Below are positions 1 to 6,934 of a stretch of 64,000 bases of DNA, piece after piece; the stretch's first letter is position 1; the number at the start of each line of letters is the position of its first letter. The position numbers and the translations under genes are program-made. The notes beneath the pieces are model-generated. The model was not told where the DNA came from. It was given only the letters and a program-made list of their open reading frames with translations, and made no database searches. This stretch comes from Bacillus_BD sp050389805 (lineage in GTDB: Bacteria > Bacillota > Bacilli > Bacillales > Cytobacillaceae): positions 1 through 64,000 of the forward strand of contig NZ_CP130945.1 in NCBI RefSeq assembly GCF_050389805.1, written 5' to 3'.

Positions 1-1347
1 TTGGAGAACATTTCGGATCTTTGGAATAGTATATTAGCCAATGTTGAGAAAAAGGTCAGTAAACCTAGCTTTGATACTTGGCTAAAGGCTACTAAAGCTC
101 ATTCCCTTCAAGGAAACTCTTTAGTTGTAACAGCTCCTAATGAATTTGCTAGAGATTGGCTAGAGGAGCGGTATTCACCTCTCATCTCTGGTGCTTTATA
201 TGAAATTACCGGTGAGGAGTTTGGTGTCAAATTCATTATTCCGCAAGGTGAATCTAGCACTAACAGTGAAATGTCGGTTCCACCAAAAAATCAGAAAAAG
301 GAAGATGATCATAACGAATTCCATGGCAACATGTTAAACAAAAAAAATACCTTTGATACATTTGTTATTGGATCTGGAAACCGCTTTGCCCATGCAGCTT
401 CATTAGCGGTAGCTGAAGCGCCTGCTAAGGCCTATAATCCTTTATTTATTTACGGTGGGGTTGGTCTTGGAAAAACCCATTTAATGCATGCCATTGGACA
501 TTATGTTTTATCTCATAATCCATCTGCTAAAGTGGTTTATCTTTCATCAGAAAAATTTACAAATGAATTTATTAACTCGATTCGGGATAATACAGCTGAA
601 GAATTCCGCAATAAATATCGAAATGTCGACATCCTTTTAATAGATGATATTCAATTTTTGGCCGGAAAAGAATCAACTCAAGAGGAATTTTTCCATACGT
701 TTAATACCTTACATGAAGAAAGTAAGCAAATTGTCATTTCAAGTGACCGACCACCAAAGGAAATTCCAACTTTGGAGGAGCGTCTGCGTTCCCGCTTTGA
801 ATGGGGCCTTATCACGGATATTACACCGCCCGATCTTGAAACGAGGATTGCCATTTTACGTAAAAAAGCAAAAGCTGATGGTTTAGATATTCCAAATGAA
901 GTGATGTTATATATTGCCAATCAAATAGATTCCAACATTCGTGAATTGGAAGGTGCCCTTATTAGAGTTGTTGCATATTCTTCACTAGTAAATAGAGATA
1001 TTAACGCGGATCTTGCCGCAGAAGCTCTTAAAAATATCATTCCAAGTGCTAAACCAAGAATTATTACAGTCCATGATATTCAACAAATAGTGGGCGAGCA
1101 TTATCATGTTAAAATGGAAGATTTTAAAGCGAAGAAACGAACCAAATCAATCGCCTTCCCAAGACAAATCGCTATGTACTTATCCAGGGAATTAACTGAT
1201 TTATCCCTGCCGAAAATTGGAGAGGAATTTGGAGGAAGAGATCACACAACCGTTATTCATGCCCATGAAAAAATATCGAAAATGCTACAGACAGACGCTC
1301 AATTACAACGTGAAATAAAGGATATTCAAGAGGAACTAAAAATATAG
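1..1347 (+). CDS. dnaA: Chromosomal replication initiator protein DnaA
   Basis: DnaA is the AAA+ ATPase that binds DnaA boxes at oriC, melts the origin and loads the DnaC/DnaI helicase system. The 448-residue protein has the normal Bacillus length. Domain I is residues 1-80, followed by a short linker rich in Lys/Asp/Asn. The AAA+ core has Walker A GGVGLGKT (152-159) and Walker B LLIDD (213-217). Domain IV ends with the DnaA-box binding signature GGRDHTTVIHA (411-421). The start is TTG at base 1, matching the usual Bacillus TTG-initiated MEN... beginning; its ribosome site and promoter lie outside the window. dnaN follows after a 200-base gap that contains origin elements, so the usual dnaA-dnaN operon is kept. 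Confidence 0.98.
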   Translation: MENISDLWNSILANVEKKVSKPSFDTWLKATKAHSLQGNSLVVTAPNEFARDWLEERYSPLISGALYEITGEEFGVKFIIPQGESSTNSEMSVPPKNQKKEDDHNEFHGNMLNKKNTFDTFVIGSGNRFAHAASLAVAEAPAKAYNPLFIYGGVGLGKTHLMHAIGHYVLSHNPSAKVVYLSSEKFTNEFINSIRDNTAEEFRNKYRNVDILLIDDIQFLAGKESTQEEFFHTFNTLHEESKQIVISSDRPPKEIPTLEERLRSRFEWGLITDITPPDLETRIAILRKKAKADGLDIPNEVMLYIANQIDSNIRELEGALIRVVAYSSLVNRDINADLAAEALKNIIPSAKPRIITVHDIQQIVGEHYHVKMEDFKAKKRTKSIAFPRQIAMYLSRELTDLSLPKIGEEFGGRDHTTVIHAHEKISKMLQTDAQLQREIKDIQEELKI

Positions 1348-1404
1348 TTAGATATGGTCATCTAATATTATCCGGAAGAATGTTAATAACTTTTTCATAC
1401 TTAC

Positions 1405-1530
1405 GAACAGCTTATCCACATGTGGACAAGCTTAATCTTATTATTGTTTAGAGGGGTTATCCACAAATTAACAGTCCCTACTACTATTACTTCTATTTTT
1501 CTTTTAAAAATAATTAAATATATATATCCA
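1405..1530. other. oriC: oriC unwinding region (DnaA boxes, DnaA-trios, AT-rich DUE)
   Basis: The dnaA-dnaN gap holds two DnaA boxes back to back, TTATCCACA at 1412-1420 and the inverted TGTGGACAA at 1421-1429, and a third, TTATCCACA, at 1457-1465. A short GC patch (1474-1478) follows, then six triplets in perfect register from 1479 to 1496 (TAC TAC TAT TAC TTC TAT). These read as DnaA-trios, the elements that guide DnaA onto a single strand in B. subtilis. AT-rich DNA to about 1530 is the probable duplex-unwinding element. The box cluster upstream of dnaA is outside the window. Confidence 0.9.
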
Positions 1531-1547
1531 AAATTGGAGGATTTGAA

Positions 1548-2684
1548 ATGAGGTTTATCATCCAAAGAGATCACTTAGTACAAAGTGTCCAAGATGTTAT
1601 GAAGGCAGTAACAAGCAGAACTACTATTCCAATCCTTACAGGAATTAAAATTGTTGCTACTGAAGAGGGCGTTACCCTAACAGGTAGTGATTCTGATATT
1701 TCAATTGAATCATTTATTCCAAAAGAAGAAGATGATAAAGAGATCGTTGAGATTAAACAGCCAGGTGCGATTGTTTTACAAGCCCGTTTTTTTAGTGAGA
1801 TGGTTAAGAAACTCCCATCTGACTTCGTTGAAATTGAAGTCCAAAATCATTTACAAACAGTGATTCGTTCGGGAAACTCAGAGTTTGATTTAATTGGTCT
1901 TGATGCAGAGGAATACCCTCAATTGCCACAAATTGAAGAGGAAAATGTTTTTAGAATTCCCACAGATTTATTAAAAGCGATGATACGTCAGACATCTTTT
2001 GCAGTGTCCACCTCAGAAACACGCCCGATCTTGACAGGTGTAAACTGGAAGGTTGAAAATAATGAATTATACTGTATTGCAACAGATAGTCATCGTCTCG
2101 CATTGCGCAAAGCGAAAATTGAAATGGAGACTCCTGCAAACTATAACGTGGTCATTCCTGGTAAAAGTTTGAATGAATTGAGTAAAATACTTGCGGATAA
2201 TAACGAGCAAATTGAAATTGTTATTACTGAGAATCAAGTGCTTTTTAAAGCAAAGCATTTATTATTTTTCTCAAGATTACTAGAGGGAAATTACCCAGAT
2301 ACTTCAAGACTAATACCAAATGAAAGCAAAACAGAAATTGTATTGCATACAAAAGAGTTTTTACATGCCATTGATCGTGCTTCTTTATTGGCAAGAGAAG
2401 GGAAAAATAACGTCGTTAAATTTTCCACAATCGGAGATGGAGTGCTCGAAATTTCATCCAACACACCAGAAGTTGGTAAAGTTGTAGAGGAACTAAAAGG
2501 AGTATCAGTTGATGGTGAAGAATTAAAAATTTCCTTTAGCGCTAAGTATATGATGGATGCATTAAAAGCAATTGAAGGTAATGAAATTAAAATTTTATTT
2601 ACAGGTGCGATGAGACCATTTGTTATTTATCCAATAAATGACGATTCGACACTTCAATTAATCTTACCGGTCCGAACTTATTAA
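1548..2684 (+). CDS. dnaN: DNA polymerase III beta sliding clamp
   Basis: DnaN forms the ring-shaped clamp that tethers DNA polymerase to the template and recruits repair proteins, initiation regulators such as YabA, and other partners. The 378-residue product has the three-domain clamp fold typical of the family and the normal Bacillus length. Its start MRFIIQRDHL and its end, with the LPVRTY motif, are highly characteristic. The start ATG has TTGGAGGATTTGAA before it. The gene sits in the standard dnaA-dnaN operon. A hairpin about 100 bases downstream may end part of the transcription. Confidence 0.98.
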   Translation: MRFIIQRDHLVQSVQDVMKAVTSRTTIPILTGIKIVATEEGVTLTGSDSDISIESFIPKEEDDKEIVEIKQPGAIVLQARFFSEMVKKLPSDFVEIEVQNHLQTVIRSGNSEFDLIGLDAEEYPQLPQIEEENVFRIPTDLLKAMIRQTSFAVSTSETRPILTGVNWKVENNELYCIATDSHRLALRKAKIEMETPANYNVVIPGKSLNELSKILADNNEQIEIVITENQVLFKAKHLLFFSRLLEGNYPDTSRLIPNESKTEIVLHTKEFLHAIDRASLLAREGKNNVVKFSTIGDGVLEISSNTPEVGKVVEELKGVSVDGEELKISFSAKYMMDALKAIEGNEIKILFTGAMRPFVIYPINDDSTLQLILPVRTY

Positions 2685-2763
2685 CCTTCTAGCAAAGATA
2701 TAAATTTCTTTGTTTTAATAGAACATATGTGAGAAGCGACCCAGTCCATACGGAGCTGCGTAA

Positions 2764-2778
2764 GGCGCTTCCGCTTTT
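2764..2778 (+). repeat. Right-end fragment of MITE-like repeat family A
   Basis: The segment GGCGCTTCCGCTTTT matches the right terminal sequence of the interspersed elements at 20641-20975 and 62055-62222 (GGCGCTTGCGCTTTT and GGCGCTTCTGCTTTT). Only this end is recognisable here. It may be a decayed copy. Confidence 0.4.
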
Positions 2779-2783
2779 CTTAT

Positions 2784-2808
2784 AAGCTGCCGTTTAACGG
2801 TGGCTTTT
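2784..2808 (+). terminator. Probable terminator after dnaN
   Basis: An 11-base stem (AAGCTGCCGTT with AACGGTGGCTT, one G-U pair and one wobble) is followed by a short T run. It separates dnaN from rlbA. The T tract is short, so readthrough is likely. Confidence 0.5.
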
Positions 2809-2902
2809 CACTTTTATGAAATTGTTACTGATTTCCTTTGTAACGGATGAAAATATTTAGTAAAATAAAGTATTAGATGTCATTCTTATCGGAGTGAAAA
2901 AC

Positions 2903-3115
2903 ATGAATAAAATTAAAATTGATACGGAGTATATTACGTTAGGTCAGTTTCTGAAAGTCGCTGATATTATTTCGACTGGAGGTATGGCCAAGTGGTTCTT
3001 AAGTGAGCACGAAATAATTATCAATGGCGAACAAGATCAAAGGCGGGGAAGAAAATTACGTCTTGGTGACAAAATAATAGTTGAGGGACACGGAACATAC
3101 ATTCTTGAAGGATGA
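2903..3115 (+). CDS. rlbA: S4-domain RNA-binding protein RlbA (YaaA)
   Basis: This is a 70-residue single S4 domain protein of the YaaA/RlbA family, always found between dnaN and recF in Bacillus. The S4 fold is visible in TLGQFLKVADI, GGMAKWFLSEHEI and NGEQDQRRGRKLRLGD. The family binds RNA and is linked in B. subtilis to large-subunit ribosome biogenesis. I chose ATG 2903 because GGAGTG lies 8 bases upstream; the in-frame GTG at 2894 would overlap that site. recF follows after about 130 bases and is probably cotranscribed. Confidence 0.93.
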   Translation: MNKIKIDTEYITLGQFLKVADIISTGGMAKWFLSEHEIIINGEQDQRRGRKLRLGDKIIVEGHGTYILEG

Positions 3116-3243
3116 TAAATATAGCGATACAGGAGAAGGAATCTATCAAATTCAAATGATTAGCGGTCTACTCCTGTCGATTGCCCTTTTCAATAAGCTG
3201 ATTTTTGTTAGCTTATGAAGAATGGGATAAAAGGATGAAGCAG

Positions 3244-4362
3244 ATGTTTATTAAAGAATTAGAATTAAAAGATTACCGAAACTATCAACAGTTGAATGTT
3301 CAATTTGAAAATAAAGTTAATGTATTTCTAGGTGAAAATGCTCATGGAAAAACAAACGTCATGGAATCGATCTATGTATTGGCATTAGCAAAATCACATC
3401 GAACATCCAACGATAAAGAACTTATTCGCTGGGACCAAGAATATGCTAAAATAAGAGGTAGAGTACAAAAAAGTAATGGAACTCTGCCACTTGAACTGAC
3501 CATTTCAAAAAAAGGCAAAAAAGCAAAATTTAATCATATTGAGCAAAAGAAACTTAGTCAATATGTGGGAAACATGAATGTTGTCATGTTTGCTCCAGAG
3601 GATTTATCTCTCGTAAAAGGAAGTCCACAGGTGAGACGCCGTTTTATTGATATGGAAATCGGGCAAATTTCACCTGTCTATTTACATGATGTTGGACAAT
3701 TAAATAAAATCCTTCAGCAACGGAACCACTATTTAAAGCAATTACAAACAAAACAACAGACAGATGAAACGATGTTAGACATCCTTACCGAACAGTTTAT
3801 TGCTCTAGCCGTTAAAGTTACACTTAAGCGCTTTGAATTCCTCGAACTCCTACAAAACTGGGCATGCCCCATCCATCGAGGGATATCTCGGGAGTTAGAA
3901 GAGCTAAAAATAAAATACAAACCTTCTGTAGATGTATCAGAAGACCAAGATTTGTCGAAGATGATTACTATCTATGAAAATAAATATAATCAAGTGAAAG
4001 TAAGAGAAATCGAACGAGGAAGTACGCAATTTGGTCCCCAACGAGATGATCTTCTTTTTTATGTGAATGGCCGTGAGGTACAGACTTTTGGTTCCCAGGG
4101 GCAACAAAGAACAACAGCTCTTTCAATCAAATTAGCTGAAATTGAATTAATTCATAATGAGATCGGGGAGTATCCCATTCTTTTACTAGATGATGTCTTA
4201 TCAGAACTTGATGACCATCGTCAGTCACATTTACTGAATACCATTCAGGATAAAGTTCAAACATTTGTGACGACTACGAGCGTAGAAGGGATTAACCACG
4301 AAACGTTAAAGGGAGCAGCTACATTTTTTGTGAAGAATGGTACATTAGAACAAGTTCAGTGA
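3244..4362 (+). CDS. recF: DNA replication and repair protein RecF
   Basis: RecF is an SMC-like ABC ATPase that works with RecO and RecR to load RecA at single-strand gaps. The product is 372 residues, close to the B. subtilis 370. Walker A GENAHGKT is at residues 30-37, the ABC signature is GSQGQQRTTALS, and Walker B is ILLLDDVLSELD near the C-terminus. ATG 3244 begins MFIKELELKDYRN, which matches the family start, with AAGGA 8 bases before it; upstream in-frame starts (3205, 3235) lack support. remB follows after 9 bases. Confidence 0.97.
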   Translation: MFIKELELKDYRNYQQLNVQFENKVNVFLGENAHGKTNVMESIYVLALAKSHRTSNDKELIRWDQEYAKIRGRVQKSNGTLPLELTISKKGKKAKFNHIEQKKLSQYVGNMNVVMFAPEDLSLVKGSPQVRRRFIDMEIGQISPVYLHDVGQLNKILQQRNHYLKQLQTKQQTDETMLDILTEQFIALAVKVTLKRFEFLELLQNWACPIHRGISRELEELKIKYKPSVDVSEDQDLSKMITIYENKYNQVKVREIERGSTQFGPQRDDLLFYVNGREVQTFGSQGQQRTTALSIKLAEIELIHNEIGEYPILLLDDVLSELDDHRQSHLLNTIQDKVQTFVTTTSVEGINHETLKGAATFFVKNGTLEQVQ

Positions 4363-4371
4363 GGTGTAAAT

Positions 4372-4611
4372 GTGTATTTAGACTTTGGATTGGATCAAGT
4401 GATCCATGCAAATGAAATTATAGCGATTATTGATAAAAAAAGCATTGAATCATCTACTGAATTAAATGATCTACTAAAAAGGTATAATCATCATTCTATA
4501 CATCAACCCAATGGGACTTATAAATCAATCATTATTACAAAAAAACAAGTTTATTTTTCCCCTTTTACATCAAATACATTAAAAAAACGATCAGAGCAAG
4601 GTCTATATTGA
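4372..4611 (+). CDS. remB: Extracellular matrix regulator RemB (YaaB)
   Basis: This 79-residue protein of the RemB/YaaB (DUF370-like) family lies in its usual place between recF and gyrB. It shares with the family the opening MYL.FG, the central NGT.KSI (I/V) segment and the FSPFTSNTLKKR motif near the end. In B. subtilis RemB influences biofilm matrix gene expression; its biochemical action is less clear than that of RemA. The start is GTG, 6 bases after GAGGTG. The ATG two bases earlier is out of frame and runs at once into a stop. Confidence 0.9.
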   Translation: MYLDFGLDQVIHANEIIAIIDKKSIESSTELNDLLKRYNHHSIHQPNGTYKSIIITKKQVYFSPFTSNTLKKRSEQGLY

Positions 4612-4705
4612 ATAAAGTGATTTAATTTTTCGAATACAAGTCTGTAATTATTTCTTTTTTTATTGATGACGTAATGAATGTCAAAGGAAAGTGTGGGTGA
4701 CTGAT

Positions 4706-6634
4706 ATGGCAATGGAGCAAAATAATTCTCCTGAACAAACATATGGTGCCGATCAAATTCAAGTTTTAGAAGGTTTAGAAGCTGTTAGAAAAAGACCAGG
4801 AATGTATATTGGTTCAACAAGTGCAAGAGGTCTCCATCATTTAGTATGGGAAATCGTTGATAATAGTATTGACGAAGCCTTAGCAGGTTACTGTACTGAA
4901 ATTAATGTAGTCATTGAAGAAGACAATAGCATTACGGTTACCGATAATGGTCGTGGGATTCCGGTTGGAATCCAAGAGAAAACAGGTCGCCCTGCTGTTG
5001 AAACGATTTTAACCGTTCTCCATGCTGGAGGAAAATTTGGCGGTGGCGGATACAAAGTATCGGGAGGACTGCACGGAGTTGGTGCATCTGTTGTTAATGC
5101 TCTTTCAAGTACATTAGAGGTGTACGTTCACCTTGATGGTCAAGTCCACTATCAAAAATTTGAAAAAGGGGTACCGGCAGCAGATTTAAGAGTGATTGAT
5201 GAAACCGATAAAACAGGTACCGTCATTCGTTTTAAGCCAGACCCTGAAATCTTTACGGAAACGACTGAATATGATTATGAAACTCTTTCGATGCGGATTC
5301 GTGAATTGGCATTCCTAAATCGCGGATTATACATTTCAATCGAGGATAAACGTGAAGACGGTAAAAAGGCTGAATATCATTATGAGGGTGGTATTAAATC
5401 ATACGTTGAGCATCTAAACAGAACGAAGGAAGTTCTCCATGAAGAGCCTATCTACATTGAAGGCGAAAAGGATGGAATTGCAGTAGAAGTTTCGATGCAA
5501 TACAATGACAGCTACACAGGCTATATTTACTCATTTGCAAACAATATTCATACACATGAAGGTGGTACACATGAGTCCGGCTTCAAAACAGCTTTAACAA
5601 GAGTGATTAATAATTATGCAGGAAAAAATGGTCTTATTAAAGAAAATGAAACCAATCTTTCTGGTGAAGATGTAAGAGAAGGGTTAATTGCTATCGTTTC
5701 GATTAAGCACCCTGATCCGCAATTCGAAGGTCAAACGAAAACAAAGCTTGGAAACTCAGAAGTTCGAGCAATCACAGACTCACTATTCGCTGAGCATTTT
5801 GAAAAGTTTTTATTAGAAAATCCTTCAGTTGGAAGAAAAATTGTTGAAAAGGGATTGATGGCTTCTAGAGCAAGATTAGCAGCTAAAAAAGCCCGTGAAT
5901 TAACAAGAAGAAAAAGTGCCTTAGAAGTATCTAGTTTACCCGGGAAATTGGCTGACTGTTCCTCAAAAGATCCATCCATTAGTGAGATCTATATCGTAGA
6001 GGGAGATTCAGCGGGTGGATCTGCAAAACAAGGACGTGATCGCCATTTCCAAGCTATTTTACCGTTAAGGGGAAAAATCCTTAATGTTGAAAAGGCAAGA
6101 TTAGACCGTATTCTTTCAAATAATGAGGTAAGGTCGATGATTACTGCGGCAGGCACAGGAATTGGCGATGATTTTGATATTACAAAGGCAAGATATCATA
6201 AAATCGTTATAATGACGGATGCGGATGTCGATGGTGCACATATTCGTACTCTTCTCTTGACGTTCTTTTACCGTTATATGAGAAAAATTATTGAAGCGGG
6301 CTATATTTATATTGCCCAACCACCGTTGTATAAAATCCAACAGGGCAAAAAAATTCAATATGCATACTCCGATAAACAATTAGAAGAAGCTTTAGCGGCA
6401 TTACCAGAGTCTCCAAAGCCAAATATCCAGCGTTATAAAGGGTTAGGAGAAATGAACCCTGAACAGCTTTGGGAAACGACTATGAATCCAGAGAACCGAA
6501 CTCTCTTACAGGTAAGCCTAGAAGACGCTATTGAAGCAGACGAAACCTTTGAAATGCTCATGGGAGAAAAGGTAGAGCCACGTCGTCAATTTATCGAAGA
6601 AAATGCATTGTACGTGAAAAATTTAGATATATAG
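4706..6634 (+). CDS. gyrB: DNA gyrase subunit B
   Basis: GyrB is the ATPase half of DNA gyrase, the A2B2 enzyme that introduces negative supercoils. The 642-residue product shows the GHKL ATPase signatures (EIVDNSIDEALAG, VTDNGRGIP, GGLHGVGASVVNAL), the QTKTKLGN loop containing the ATP-contacting Lys, and a TOPRIM domain (EGDSAGGSAKQ and DADVDGAHIRTLLL). It ends with RYVKNLDI-like YVKNLDI, as in B. subtilis. ATG 4706 is preferred; an in-frame GTG at 4691 and ATG at 4712 are alternatives. gyrA follows after a 300-base gap rather than being tightly coupled. Confidence 0.97.
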   Translation: MAMEQNNSPEQTYGADQIQVLEGLEAVRKRPGMYIGSTSARGLHHLVWEIVDNSIDEALAGYCTEINVVIEEDNSITVTDNGRGIPVGIQEKTGRPAVETILTVLHAGGKFGGGGYKVSGGLHGVGASVVNALSSTLEVYVHLDGQVHYQKFEKGVPAADLRVIDETDKTGTVIRFKPDPEIFTETTEYDYETLSMRIRELAFLNRGLYISIEDKREDGKKAEYHYEGGIKSYVEHLNRTKEVLHEEPIYIEGEKDGIAVEVSMQYNDSYTGYIYSFANNIHTHEGGTHESGFKTALTRVINNYAGKNGLIKENETNLSGEDVREGLIAIVSIKHPDPQFEGQTKTKLGNSEVRAITDSLFAEHFEKFLLENPSVGRKIVEKGLMASRARLAAKKARELTRRKSALEVSSLPGKLADCSSKDPSISEIYIVEGDSAGGSAKQGRDRHFQAILPLRGKILNVEKARLDRILSNNEVRSMITAAGTGIGDDFDITKARYHKIVIMTDADVDGAHIRTLLLTFFYRYMRKIIEAGYIYIAQPPLYKIQQGKKIQYAYSDKQLEEALAALPESPKPNIQRYKGLGEMNPEQLWETTMNPENRTLLQVSLEDAIEADETFEMLMGEKVEPRRQFIEENALYVKNLDI

Positions 6635-6639
6635 TTATA

Positions 6640-6680
6640 AAAAAAGCGCAAGTGTCTTGTTAGGCGCTTGCGCTAGACAT
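6640..6680 (-). repeat. Minimal copy of MITE-like repeat family A
   Basis: On the reverse strand this reads TGTCTAGCGCAAGCGCCTA near its left end and GCGCTTTTTTT at its right end. These equal the two terminal sequences of the longer elements at 20641-20975 and 62055-62222 joined together. The arms AGCGCAAG (6645-6652) and CTTGCGCT (6667-6674) form a perfect hairpin; followed by T residues on the reverse strand, it could also work as a terminator in that direction. Confidence 0.55.
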
Positions 6681-6930
6681 AAAGTTAACTATAAGTGTAG
6701 TTTTTCACTGATGGTTAATTGAGGTCAGTAGGATGCTGATCGTATAGAAATTGCTATGGATACTTTTAGTCTATGTTCATTTTTTAGGATCTTAACTGGC
6801 AGTTCGTGCCCTTACCAAGCTACTATTGGTTATTTCTTAGTATCTTGAGATAGAGGGTTACTGCCAATTTTACGGGATAAATATAAAGTAGGACCCAGAA
6901 ACGAATCAATCGTTTCAATAAGGGAGGTTT
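6681..6930 (+). other. gyrB-gyrA intergenic region with a possible structured leader
   Basis: About 250 bases lack an ORF. AACTGGCAGT (6794-6803) can pair with ACTGCCAATT (6860-6869) with one mismatch, and CCCT (6809-6812) with AGGG (6854-6857) inside it. This would enclose a loop of some 40 bases. I do not recognise a riboswitch or protein leader. It may be the 5' untranslated region of gyrA. GGGAGG for gyrA is at 6921-6926. Confidence 0.35.
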
Positions 6931-6934
6931 TAAT

